The position numbers and the translations under genes were made by a program. From contig UBPA01000017.1 of the NCBI GenBank assembly GCA_900467185.1, positions 62,001 through 126,000 of the forward strand: 64,000 nucleotides of DNA, given 5' to 3'. Shown here in pieces: positions 22,565 to 31,374 of this stretch. The notes beneath the pieces are model-generated. The model saw only the letters and a program-made list of their open reading frames with translations, was not told the origin of the DNA and did no database searches. This DNA comes from Hyphomicrobiales bacterium. GTDB lineage: Bacteria > Pseudomonadota > Alphaproteobacteria > Rhizobiales > Rhizobiaceae. Position 1 is the first letter of the stretch, and each line of letters opens with the position of its first letter.

Positions 22565-22904
22565 GAGCGGCGTCGGCCTCTGCGAAGGTCGAAAAATGCA
22601 TGTCTCGGCAAAATCCCGTGGCTCGAGGCGTACGCCTTGTCTAACAAATCAATGGACCACCGCACCCATTCTGCCTTTCGGCAGACGATGCGGCAACCGG
22701 CGTCGGAGTTTGCGCCACGAAAACCGTGCGCGCCGATGATCGTGATGGACGACACGAGCCGTCGAATCGCCGTCCATGATCCGCCGTTCTCCCCGGCGGG
22801 GATGACGGCATGCCGCTTTGCACCATATAAGTGAGGCGACAAATGGTCGGAGCGACGTCTTTCGACGTCATCCGGCGAGAAAGCGGACGAAAACAGGAGC
22901 CAAC
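22565..22904. other. 340-base divergent intergenic region
   Basis: This holds the opposite-facing control regions of the AsmA-like gene and the peroxiredoxin gene. A TATAAG (22826-22831) may be the -10 for the peroxiredoxin, but no good -35 accompanies it. No convincing ORF, RNA or repeat was seen. Confidence 0.5.
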
Positions 22905-23378
22905 ATGACCGTTATCGCCACAGGCGCCAAGGCGCCGGACTTCACCCTCCCGCGCGACGGCGGCGGAACCGTCTCGCTTGCCGAACAGGCCGGCCGCCAG
23001 GTCGTGCTCTTCTTTTACCCGAAGGACGATACCACCGGCTGCACGGCCGAATCGATCGCCTTCACGGCAAACATCAAGGCCTTCGAAGCCGCGAACGCCG
23101 TCGTGATCGGCATGTCGCCCGATTCGGCCAAGAGACATGACAAATTCGTCGCCAAGCACGACCTTGCCGTCATTCTCGCGGCGGACGAGGACAAGACGAC
23201 GCTCGAAGCCTATGGCGTCTGGGCCGAGAAGAGCATGTACGGCAAGAAATACATGGGCGTGGAGCGCACCACCGTTCTCATCGGCCCCGACGGCATCGTC
23301 ACCCGCGTGTGGGAAAAGGTAAAGGTTCCCGGCCACGCCGAGGAGGTCCTCGCTGCCGTTCAGGCCGCAGCCACGTGA
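22905..23378 (+). CDS. bcp: Bcp/PrxQ-type thiol peroxidase
   Basis: Peroxiredoxin (157 residues) that reduces peroxides using thioredoxin-type donors. The active-site segment is FFYPKDDTTGCTAES, with the peroxidatic cysteine; the usual proline before GC is threonine here. The second cysteine that follows five residues later in E. coli Bcp is absent (isoleucine), so a 1-Cys mechanism is likely. AGGAG stands 6 bases before the ATG at 22905. Its stop overlaps the next gene by four bases (GTGA). Confidence 0.93.
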   Translation: MTVIATGAKAPDFTLPRDGGGTVSLAEQAGRQVVLFFYPKDDTTGCTAESIAFTANIKAFEAANAVVIGMSPDSAKRHDKFVAKHDLAVILAADEDKTTLEAYGVWAEKSMYGKKYMGVERTTVLIGPDGIVTRVWEKVKVPGHAEEVLAAVQAAAT

Positions 23379-24259
23379 GCGACGAAGCGACAGCGGGCGA
23401 TCCTGCGGAGATTGTCGCCTCCGGTAACGCAAGCCCGTCTTCGCTCGCGATGCGATCGCTGCGGGACGGCGCCGCGCGCGCCATTCGCGCCGTCGATCTC
23501 GACCTCAAGGCAGACCTTGCGCAGGAGGCGGCGCGCCGCTGGAGCGAGCGGCGTCTGTCCCTGCGCTCGCCGCTGGATACGCCGGTCCCTTCGCGTCCCG
23601 GCCGACCGGAGAAGCCGGAGCTGATCCCGCCCCAGCGCGTTCCCCGTCGCGCGCTGACGACGCTGCGGGGGCGCATCGCCCTCCTCCATGCCATCGCCCA
23701 TATCGAACTGAACGCCGTCGATCTCGCGCTCGACATTGTCGCCCGTTTCGCGACGGAGCGCGTGCCGAACTCGTTCTTCGATGGCTGGATGCGGGTTGCC
23801 TTCGAGGAGGCCAAGCATTTCCGGCTGGTGCGAAACCGGCTGCGCGATCTCGGCGCCGACTACGGCGACCTGCCGGCCCATGACGGCCTGTGGCAGGCCG
23901 CGCATGACACGCGAAACGACCTGACGGCGCGGCTCGCCGTGGTGCCCCTCATCCTCGAAGCCCGCGGTCTCGACGTGACGCCCGCTTTGCAGGAGAAGAT
24001 GCGCCAATCGGGAGACGACGCCAGCGCCGCGGTCCTCGACATCATCTACGAGGACGAGAAGGGCCATGTGGCCGTTGGCGCCAAGTGGTTTCGCTTCCTC
24101 TGTTCCCGCGAGGGCAAGGATCCCGCGCGAGCGTTCCAGGATCTCGTGCGCGCCAATTTTCGCGGCCCCCTGAAGGCGCCGTTCAACGATGTCGCCCGCG
24201 CAGAAGCGGGCCTCACGCCGTCCTTTTACCGCTCGATGACGGCCTCGGTGAACATCTGA
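23375..24259 (+). CDS. DUF455 ferritin-like protein
   Basis: Member of the DUF455 (COG2833) family, 294 residues from the GTG at 23375. Ferritin-like helices with candidate metal ligands are visible: HAIAHIELNAVDLAL, FEEAKHFRLVRNRL and YEDEKGHVAVGAKW, giving the E..H pattern of a di-iron fold. The biochemical role is not established. The GTGA overlap with the peroxiredoxin stop indicates coupled translation and suggests a shared oxidative or metal-related role (inference). Confidence 0.88.
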   Translation: MSDEATAGDPAEIVASGNASPSSLAMRSLRDGAARAIRAVDLDLKADLAQEAARRWSERRLSLRSPLDTPVPSRPGRPEKPELIPPQRVPRRALTTLRGRIALLHAIAHIELNAVDLALDIVARFATERVPNSFFDGWMRVAFEEAKHFRLVRNRLRDLGADYGDLPAHDGLWQAAHDTRNDLTARLAVVPLILEARGLDVTPALQEKMRQSGDDASAAVLDIIYEDEKGHVAVGAKWFRFLCSREGKDPARAFQDLVRANFRGPLKAPFNDVARAEAGLTPSFYRSMTASVNI

Positions 24260-24333
24260 GCCAAGACTGGATCAGGGCCTCATCAAGCAAATATTAACCT
24301 TAACAAGGTCTACTCCACGCAGGAATTTAGGGC

Positions 24334-25680
24334 ATGCGGCGGGAGTACATTGTGTCTCAGAGTTCGGGAAGCCCGATATTCGGCAAGCGCAAGGAACAGC
24401 CGATCCTGATCCTCGCTCGGGGTGAGAAAGTCCACCACATGACGGTGCGTCCATGGATGACGGCCGTCGGCGTCTCGCTCGGCGCCCTCTTTGCCATCGG
24501 CTACCTCGCCTCGACCTCCTATCTCGTCCTGCGCGACGATCTGATCGGCGGCACCATGGCGCGTCAGGCGCGCATGCAGCACGACTACGAGGATCGCATA
24601 TCGGCGCTGCGCGCCCAGGTCGATCGCGTCACCAGCCGCCAACTGCTCGACCAGCAGGTGGTGGAGGAAAAGGTCGAGAAGCTTCTCCAGCAGCAACAGG
24701 CCCTGACCTCCCGCCACGGCAAGCTCGGCTCTCTCATCGAGCGCGCGGAGGAATCCGGCCTGGCCGATCCCGGCACCGACAAGGCAGAGAGCGAAAAGCA
24801 TGCCGACGCCACGGGTGGCATCCAGGCGATCGAACGCCTGATGGGCCTTGCCGCGAAGACGGCGCCCAAGGGGCCGGCCCTTGCCTATGCCGCCTCCTTC
24901 AGCCGCGCCGACGCGCGCGGCGGCGATACGATCACCGATCGCGCCGACCGCCTCTTCTCCCGCGTCACCCATTCCCTGAAGGATATTGAGCGCTCGCAGA
25001 AGGACAGGATCGCGACGCTGACATCCGGCGCCATCAGCGCGACCGACGCCATCGAGACCATCGTTGCCCGCACCGGCCTCTCCGTTACGCCGGATCCGGC
25101 CGACGTCGATGCCGCGCGAGGTCGCGGCGACGCCGACGGCACGGACACCGCGATGGGCGGTCCCTATGTCGAGCCGGAAACGACGGATGTTTTCGACCGA
25201 CAGCTGGTCGAACTCGACACCGCGCTCGTGCGCCTCGAACAGGTGCGCGGCGAAGTCCGCAAGCTGCCCTTCAGCAACCCCGCCCCGCAGAGCGACATCA
25301 CCAGCCAGTTCGGCAATCGGCTGGACCCGTTTCTCGGCCGTCTCGCGCTGCATGCCGGCATCGATTTCCGGGTCGCCATCGGCACCAGCGTCCGCGCGAC
25401 CGCGCCGGGCAAGGTCGTCATTGCCGGCCGCAATGGCGGCTATGGCAATATGGTGGAGATCGACCACGGCAACGGCGTCAGCACGCGCTACGGGCATCTC
25501 TCGACCATTCTCGTCAACGTCGGCGATGTCGTGAAGGCGGGGGAAGCGATCGCCCGTTCCGGCAGCACGGGTCGCTCCACCGGTCCGCACCTGCATTACG
25601 AGGTCCGGCTGCATGGCGATGCGGTCGATCCGATGCGCTTCCTCAACGCGGGCATGAAGCTCAGCAGCTATATCGACTGA
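24334..25680 (+). CDS. membrane-anchored M23 (LytM-type) metallopeptidase with coiled coil
   Basis: Probable peptidoglycan endopeptidase or its activator, 448 residues. It has a cytoplasmic N-tail, a membrane helix around residues 44-66, a coiled coil around 85-135 and a C-terminal M23 domain. Zinc ligands are present: H340 and D344 (HAGIDF) and H421 in HLHYE, so it may be catalytically active. The overall plan resembles alphaproteobacterial cell-growth M23 proteins. The ATG at 24334 has AGGA 9 bases upstream; a GTG at 24352 with GGGAG 6 bases upstream is an equally good start and would shorten the product by six residues. Confidence 0.9.
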   Translation: MRREYIVSQSSGSPIFGKRKEQPILILARGEKVHHMTVRPWMTAVGVSLGALFAIGYLASTSYLVLRDDLIGGTMARQARMQHDYEDRISALRAQVDRVTSRQLLDQQVVEEKVEKLLQQQQALTSRHGKLGSLIERAEESGLADPGTDKAESEKHADATGGIQAIERLMGLAAKTAPKGPALAYAASFSRADARGGDTITDRADRLFSRVTHSLKDIERSQKDRIATLTSGAISATDAIETIVARTGLSVTPDPADVDAARGRGDADGTDTAMGGPYVEPETTDVFDRQLVELDTALVRLEQVRGEVRKLPFSNPAPQSDITSQFGNRLDPFLGRLALHAGIDFRVAIGTSVRATAPGKVVIAGRNGGYGNMVEIDHGNGVSTRYGHLSTILVNVGDVVKAGEAIARSGSTGRSTGPHLHYEVRLHGDAVDPMRFLNAGMKLSSYID

Positions 25681-25880
25681 AGCGCTTCCCAAACAGAAAT
25701 TCCGTCCCATATTCAGGGTGTTCGAGCCGGATTCCCCGCCTTGACACGTCTCGATTGCCGCAAAGCGCCAGTTTTCTTGACTTTCCGCAAGCTTGGGCCT
25801 ATGAGCGCCCACGACGGACCTCGAGAGCGCGGCCCGCGGCACCAGAGTTCGTTAGAACCGGAACGGAAACAGATTTCCCT

Positions 25881-27497
25881 TTGACAACGTTTGCTGATCT
25901 TGGCCTGAGCCAAAAAGTTCTCTCCGCCGTCACCGATGCGGGCTACACGATCCCGACGCCCATCCAGGCGAACGCCATTCCGCCGGCGCTGATGCGCCGC
26001 GATATCCTTGGGATCGCGCAGACGGGAACGGGCAAGACGGCATCCTTCGTGCTGCCCATGCTGACGCTGCTGGAAAAGGGCCGCGCCCGGGCACGCATGC
26101 CGCGCACGCTCATTCTGGAGCCGACGCGCGAGCTCGCCGCCCAGGTTGCCGAGAACTTCGAGAAATACGGCAAGAACCACAAGCTCAACATCGCGCTTCT
26201 CATCGGCGGCGTGTCGTTCGATGAACAGGACCGCAAGCTGGAACGCGGCGCCGACGTGCTGATCTGCACACCCGGCCGCCTGCTCGACCATTGCGAGCGC
26301 GGCAAGCTGCTGATGACCGGCGTCGAGATCCTCGTGATCGACGAAGCCGACCGCATGCTCGACATGGGCTTCATTCCCGATATCGAGCGCATCGCCAAGC
26401 TTATCCCGTTCACGCGCCAGACGCTGTTCTTTTCCGCCACCATGCCGCCGGAAATCCAGAAGCTGGCCGACCGCTTCCTGCAGAACCCGGAACGCATCGA
26501 GGTCGCCCCGCCCTCCTCGACCGCCAAGACCGTGACGCAGCGCTTCGTCGCCACCCACGGCAAGGATTATGAGAAGCGCGCCATCCTGCGCGATCTCATC
26601 CGGTCGCAGGACGAGCTGAAGAACGCGATCATCTTCTGCAACCGCAAGCTCGATGTCGCCGATCTCTTCCGCTCGCTGTCCCGCCACGGTTTTTCGGTGG
26701 GCGCGCTGCATGGCGACATGGACCAGAGCTCGCGCACCAAGATGCTCGCGGGCTTCAAGGACAATCAGATCACGCTGCTCGTCGCCTCCGACGTTGCCGC
26801 ACGCGGCCTCGACATCCCGGATGTGAGCCATGTCTTCAACTTCGACGTTCCGATCCATGCCGAGGACTATGTCCACCGGATCGGCCGCACGGGCCGTGCG
26901 GGCCGCTCCGGCGCCGCCTTCACGCTGGTCAGCCGGCGCGACGTGAAAGCGTCCGACGCGATCGAAAAGCTGATCGGCCAGAAGATCGAATGGCACAATG
27001 GCGGTCTCGATGACCTGCCGGCGCCGATGGAAAGCACGGAAACCGGTCGCCCCGAAAAGAAGGGTGGCCGTGACGGCAAGCGGCGCGGACGCGAGCGGGA
27101 ACGCGATCACGCCCCGCGCCACGTCGTGGACCACAATCCCGATGCCCCGCGTCCCTACGGCACCCGGCCGGATGGCTACAGCGCCGAGAGCTACAAGCCG
27201 GATGCGGTGAAGACGGAAGCCGGCAAACCTGTCGGTCACAAGCCTGACATCAAGACAGACGATACTCATCTCCAGACCGAACCGGTGCAGCCAAGGATTG
27301 AACCCGTGAGAGCAGAACGCAAGGCAGACCCGAAGCCGCAGAACGCCGGCCCCCGGAACCACCGCCCGGCGTCGCCTGCCAACGACGACAATCGCGACCG
27401 CCGCAACCGCTACCGCCGCGACCATGACGACGGCCCGACGCCGGTCGGCTTCGGCGACGAGATTCCTGCTTTCATGCTGGTCGCCGGCAAGGCCTGA
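25881..27497 (+). CDS. DEAD-box RNA helicase
   Basis: ATP-dependent RNA helicase of the RhlE/DeaD kind, 538 residues from the TTG at 25881. Motifs in order: Q motif PTPIQ, Walker A AQTGTGKT (46-53), PTRELA, DEAD (154-157), SAT, and HRIGRTGRAGR (about 332). After residue 375 comes a long charged, low-complexity tail rich in Arg, Asp, Lys and Pro, typical of RNA-binding extensions. The TTG start gives LTTFADLGLS, the usual beginning in rhizobia; the upstream open frame has no ATG. The ribosome site is weak. Likely roles are ribosome assembly or RNA turnover. Confidence 0.93.
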   Translation: MTTFADLGLSQKVLSAVTDAGYTIPTPIQANAIPPALMRRDILGIAQTGTGKTASFVLPMLTLLEKGRARARMPRTLILEPTRELAAQVAENFEKYGKNHKLNIALLIGGVSFDEQDRKLERGADVLICTPGRLLDHCERGKLLMTGVEILVIDEADRMLDMGFIPDIERIAKLIPFTRQTLFFSATMPPEIQKLADRFLQNPERIEVAPPSSTAKTVTQRFVATHGKDYEKRAILRDLIRSQDELKNAIIFCNRKLDVADLFRSLSRHGFSVGALHGDMDQSSRTKMLAGFKDNQITLLVASDVAARGLDIPDVSHVFNFDVPIHAEDYVHRIGRTGRAGRSGAAFTLVSRRDVKASDAIEKLIGQKIEWHNGGLDDLPAPMESTETGRPEKKGGRDGKRRGRERERDHAPRHVVDHNPDAPRPYGTRPDGYSAESYKPDAVKTEAGKPVGHKPDIKTDDTHLQTEPVQPRIEPVRAERKADPKPQNAGPRNHRPASPANDDNRDRRNRYRRDHDDGPTPVGFGDEIPAFMLVAGKA

Positions 27498-27611
27498 TCG
27501 GCCTGACTGAGACAGCTCAAGCGCAGCGCGTTCCATGAACCGCTGCGCTTCTTGCGTTCTACCCTGCAGGCAGGACGCCTCGCGTGGTCGTGCGCGATCA
27601 TGGAGGTCGCT

Positions 27612-28055
27612 GTGACGACATCGAAGCCTGCCGCTCCCGGCATCGATTTTCCTGGCGTCGGCTGCGGTATCGCCATTCTGCGTGACGATCGCATCCTGCT
27701 CTGCCGCCGGCTGAAGGCGCCGGAACAGGGACACTGGACCATCACGGGCGGCAAGATCGACATGATGGAGGACAGCCGCTCGGCCGCACGTCGCGAGGGC
27801 GTGGAAGAAAGCGGGCTCGCAATCGGCGACGCCATCGACTTCCTCTGCGTCAGCGAGCATGTGATCGAAGCGGACCGGCAGCACTGGATCTCGCTGATCT
27901 ACGTCACGCGCGATGCGCAGGGCGATCCTCAGGAGACCGAGCCGGACAAGCTGGCGGATATCGGATGGTACGATCTCCACGCCCTGCCCGCGCCGCTCTC
28001 CTGCTTTGCCGCCGATGCGATCGCCGCGATCCGGGCGCGGGCGCTACTTGGCTGA
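27612..28055 (+). CDS. Nudix hydrolase
   Basis: Nudix family pyrophosphohydrolase of 147 residues. The Nudix box is nearly perfect: GKIDMME-x7-REGVEESGL. The leading ILRDDRILLCRRLKAPEQGHW and trailing features suggest an ADP-ribose or nucleotide-type substrate, but this cannot be fixed from sequence. The GTG at 27612 is chosen because GGAGG (27602-27606) stands 5 bases upstream. Its 3' end overlaps the convergent tfoX remnant by 12 bases. Confidence 0.9.
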   Translation: MTTSKPAAPGIDFPGVGCGIAILRDDRILLCRRLKAPEQGHWTITGGKIDMMEDSRSAARREGVEESGLAIGDAIDFLCVSEHVIEADRQHWISLIYVTRDAQGDPQETEPDKLADIGWYDLHALPAPLSCFAADAIAAIRARALLG

Positions 28056-28368
28056 GCGGAGCGCCGCCTCGTAGGCCAGCCGCGCCCAGCGTGTCATTTC
28101 GTCGGGATCATCGAGCGCTGCGTCGGGAATCGACCAGTAGGGCATGAAGACCGGCTTCTTGCCCGCCTTTCCCGAATAGCTCCACTGGGCGGGCACCGGC
28201 GGCTGCAAAGAGGGGTGCGCTCTCGCGATCCGCCTTCAGCATCAGCTCGCTGTTGAGATCGATCGCCACGATCAGCCCGTTGCGATAGACGCCCTTGCCC
28301 CCGAACATGCGCTTGATGGTCACCGGGCCAAGCCCGGAAAAGAGATCCTCGATCGCCTCGCTATCCAT
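28044..28368 (-). pseudogene. tfoX-like gene with a one-base frameshift
   Basis: TfoX N-terminal-domain family protein read in two frames. The first frame gives MDSEAIEDLFSGLGPVTIKRMFGGKGVY...LKADRESAPLFAAAGA. The rest continues one frame on as QWSYSGKAGKKPVFMPYW, then DDPDEM..WARLAYEAALRSAK and a stop at 28044. Total length is 325 bases, that is 108 codons plus one base, so a single extra base is present. The likely site is the C-rich GCCCGCCC (28187-28194 on the plus strand). Without correction the first frame runs to a stop at 28108 (86 residues, false tail). It is either a true pseudogene or a sequencing/assembly error. It starts three bases after the MobA-like gene. Confidence 0.85.
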
Positions 28369-28371
28369 GCC

Positions 28372-30021
28372 CTACCCCTTCAGCACGCCACCGGCCGCCG
28401 CGATCGCCTCCGGCGTGTCGAGATCGAGATGGGCGGCGGGTCCGATATCGACATCGACGACCGGAAGTCCGCCCGTTTCGATCACATGCCGCGCCCCCAC
28501 ATCGCCTTCGAGCCTGCGGAGCGCCGGAAACAGCGCGCGCGGCAGGATCACCGGGTTGCCCCGCTTGCCACCATAGACGGCGCGGACCACCACCTGTCCA
28601 CGCTGCTCTTCGAACGCCGCGATCAACCGGCGAATATCGTCTGCCGTCACGCCCGGCATGTCCGCCAGGAGCACCAGCATTCCATCCGCCTCCGGCCCGA
28701 CACCGTCGAGGCCGGCGATCAGCGACGAGGCCATGCCCGACGTAAAATCCTCATTGTGCACGAGCACCAGATCGAGGCCGGAAAGCGCCTCCCGGATCTC
28801 GCCCGCCCGATGTCCCGTCACCACCGTCACCGGCGCGGGGCTGGCGGCAAGCGCCACCGCCGTCGTCCGGCGCACCAGGGGCACGCCCTCGAAGGTCGCA
28901 AGAAGCTTGTGATGCCCCGCTGTGCCCATGCGGCTCGCCTGTCCGGCCGCAAGGACGACCGGACGCACGATCAGCGGGCGCATCGCCTGAACGCCGTTCC
29001 CATCCGTTTCGCTGCGGGCGCGCGGACGCGGACGTGTGGGGATTTCCGCCAGAAGTCCGCCGACGCCCATCCCCGTAATCTCTTGTGCTCCCACCGTCTC
29101 ACCTGCAAGAATCCGATCCAGCACCCAGTCGAAACCGTTCTCCTTCGGGCTGCGCGCGCAACCCGGCGCGCCGATGATCCTGATATCGTCGAGGGTGCCG
29201 AGCACGAGAAGATTTCCCGGATCGACCGGCATGCCGACATGATCGACAGTGCCCCCGGCCGCACGGATGGCCGCCGGGATGACGTCGTCCCGATCGGTCA
29301 CGGCCGATGCGCCGAACACGATCACCAGCCGCGACCGGTCGGAGGGTTGCGCCATGGCGTCGCGGATCGCCTTGGCCACGACACTTTGCTCGTGCGCCAC
29401 GCGGACCTCGTGCATAAGGCGGCTTCCCGAGCGCCGCAACCGATCCTCGAGCACACGCCGCGTCTTGTCCATCACCTGCGTCTTCAAGGACGGAAGCAGG
29501 GTCGAGACGAGCGTCACGTCACGCGGGATAAACGGCTTGACGGCAAAGGCCCGTCCCTCGCCCAGAATCGCCGCGGCCTCTTCGGCACGCCGCCGGTCCA
29601 CGGCAAGCGGAATGATCTTGATCGTCGCCACCATGTCGCCCGCCCGCACCGCCACGTGATCGGCAAGACAGGCGAGCGTTATGGCAGGGTCGATGCGGTT
29701 GAAGCGGTCCACGCGGTCGCGCGTCGCGACGAAGAGGCCATCGACGGCCGCGTGGACGTTCAGGCGGCCGGTCGAGGCCGGTGAGAACGTCATATGGTCC
29801 GGCGCCAGACCCGCCGCAATCAATGTCGCCGCCGCATCCTCGCCGATATCGCCGGGCCCGAGACGGGCAACGACCACCCGATCCATGCCGATCGCCGCAA
29901 GGGCTGCCACATCCGTGGCGCCAAGCCGCGTGCCCTTGGCGAGCCTCCCCTCCGGAAGCGCCACGGCATGGGCGAGTATAGCTTCTTCCGCATCGCCGAG
30001 CGGTACCGGACCGAACCTCAT
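28372..30021 (-). CDS. molybdopterin-binding / MobA-like nucleotidyltransferase fusion
   Basis: Two-domain protein of 549 residues. The N-terminal part (about 1-340) resembles a MoeA/MoCF molybdopterin-binding domain, with MRFGPVPLGDA..ILAH and a segment VIVFGASAVTDRDDVIPAAI. The C-terminal part (about 360-549) is a MobA-like NTP transferase with VVLAAGQASRMG, LLADMPG and GGKRGNPVIL, as in molybdenum-cofactor cytidylyltransferases (MocA). It probably tailors the molybdenum cofactor for xanthine-dehydrogenase-type enzymes. The ATG at 30021 overlaps the xdhC-like stop by four bases. Confidence 0.88.
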   Translation of the reverse strand: MRFGPVPLGDAEEAILAHAVALPEGRLAKGTRLGATDVAALAAIGMDRVVVARLGPGDIGEDAAATLIAAGLAPDHMTFSPASTGRLNVHAAVDGLFVATRDRVDRFNRIDPAITLACLADHVAVRAGDMVATIKIIPLAVDRRRAEEAAAILGEGRAFAVKPFIPRDVTLVSTLLPSLKTQVMDKTRRVLEDRLRRSGSRLMHEVRVAHEQSVVAKAIRDAMAQPSDRSRLVIVFGASAVTDRDDVIPAAIRAAGGTVDHVGMPVDPGNLLVLGTLDDIRIIGAPGCARSPKENGFDWVLDRILAGETVGAQEITGMGVGGLLAEIPTRPRPRARSETDGNGVQAMRPLIVRPVVLAAGQASRMGTAGHHKLLATFEGVPLVRRTTAVALAASPAPVTVVTGHRAGEIREALSGLDLVLVHNEDFTSGMASSLIAGLDGVGPEADGMLVLLADMPGVTADDIRRLIAAFEEQRGQVVVRAVYGGKRGNPVILPRALFPALRRLEGDVGARHVIETGGLPVVDVDIGPAAHLDLDTPEAIAAAGGVLKG

Positions 30022-31058
30022 GCGCCGACCGTCCCAGTCGCCGAAACAATCTCCACAACCGGTCGCGCTCGAAGCGACTGGATGATATCGGCGAGGATCG
30101 ACACCGCGATTTCCGCAGGCGTCGCCGCCCCGATGGAGAGGCCGATCGGCGCGGAGATACGCGCGATGGCTTCCGGCGTCAGACCCAGAGCCTGAAGCCG
30201 CTCGACGCGCCTGCCATGCGTCTTCCGGCTGCCGAGTGCGCCGACGTAGAAACACCCGGCCTCCAGCGCAGCCTTCAGGGCGGTATCGTCGATCTTCGGA
30301 TCATGCGTAATGGCGGCCAGCGCCGTATAGGCATCCAGCGGCCGGTCCGGCAACACGTCTTCCGGCCAATCGGCAACAAGGTCGACGCCGCCAAAGCGCT
30401 CGGGCGTCGCGAAGGCGGTGCGGGGATCGATCACGAGCGTGGAAAACCCGGCAAGGGCGGCCATGGGCACCAGAGCCTGCGCGATATGCACGGCGCCGAT
30501 GATCACCAGCCGCGGCGGCGGCCGGTAGATATTGACGAAACAGTGCCCGTCGGCGCCCAGTCTCGATACGCCGGACACGAAGGCCGCTCCGACATCGTCG
30601 GGCGCCGCTTCGCCCTCGGCGAATACCCGCGTGCGACCGGTCGCCAGATCGGTCGAGGACGCCGCGGCGCGCCGGCCCGAACGCCATTCGTTGAGCCGAC
30701 GAAGGGACGGCAGGTCCAGCCCGCCGCCGACCGTCTGCACCAGGACGCGGATCTGTCCGCCGCAGGAGAGGCCGACCTGCCAGGCCGTCTCGTCGGCCAC
30801 GCCGAAGGAGAGCACGCGCGCCTCGCCGGAGGCGATCACGTCCACCGCCTCGGCCACCACGGCCCCCTCCACGCACCCGCCGGAAACGGAACCGTCGAAA
30901 TTCCCGTTCTCGTCGATGACGAGATGACTGCCGACCGGCCGCGGCGCGGAACCCCACGTCTCGATCACCGTGGCGAGCGCCACCGCCCGGCCCTGCTGGC
31001 TCCAGGCCTGTGCAAGCAGGAGGGGATCATGCGCCTCTACATCGTTCGTCATCGACAT
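30018..31058 (-). CDS. XdhC/CoxI family molybdoenzyme maturation factor
   Basis: XdhC-like protein of about 346 residues. The N-terminal XdhC/CoxI domain includes GSAPRPVGSHLVID and DGSVSGGCVEGAVV. The C-terminal Rossmann-like half includes VIIGAVHIAQAL and CFYVGALGSRKTHGRR. XdhC proteins protect and deliver the sulfurated molybdenum cofactor to xanthine dehydrogenase or related enzymes. No such enzyme is encoded in the window, so the client is elsewhere. The start is uncertain: ATG at 31058 or 31052, neither with a strong ribosome site. First gene of the operon xdhC - fusion gene - tfoX. Confidence 0.85.
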   Translation of the reverse strand: MSMTNDVEAHDPLLLAQAWSQQGRAVALATVIETWGSAPRPVGSHLVIDENGNFDGSVSGGCVEGAVVAEAVDVIASGEARVLSFGVADETAWQVGLSCGGQIRVLVQTVGGGLDLPSLRRLNEWRSGRRAAASSTDLATGRTRVFAEGEAAPDDVGAAFVSGVSRLGADGHCFVNIYRPPPRLVIIGAVHIAQALVPMAALAGFSTLVIDPRTAFATPERFGGVDLVADWPEDVLPDRPLDAYTALAAITHDPKIDDTALKAALEAGCFYVGALGSRKTHGRRVERLQALGLTPEAIARISAPIGLSIGAATPAEIAVSILADIIQSLRARPVVEIVSATGTVGA

Positions 31059-31374
31059 GTCTCTGATCGTGGAAACCGGCGGTTGCCGCAAGACGACCGA
31101 TATAGGGCGTCCACCCTCGGTTTTCAGCAACAGGGGCAGCGGATTTTCCGCGAGCGCTTTGCGGCCTATTCCCGCCGCCGGTCTCGTCGTCCTCCGCGTT
31201 CTCCGAGCGAAAACATGGGCATCCCCGCGGCAAACGGCCGTTTTCCTTTGACGCGCGTCCCCGGATTGCCGAACATGGGGAAACCCGGGCGGCTTGCATC
31301 TCGATCAATGATGTCGAGATCCCGTCGAAGAGACGGCACTTCGTCACCTCGTGCCCCGAAACACCGAAAGATCC
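31059..31374. other. 316-base divergent intergenic region
   Basis: This lies between the divergent xdhC-like and solute-binding protein genes. It contains the two control regions, but I found no clear -35/-10 pair, operator, RNA or ORF that looks coding. Confidence 0.45.

Noticed and set aside
21236-22834. 532-residue plus-strand frame opposite the AsmA-like gene
   Set aside because: Composition mirrors the opposite strand, no start signal or motif.
25715-25740. tRNA T-loop-like GTTCGAGCC segment
   Set aside because: No acceptor stem or anticodon arm can be folded upstream.
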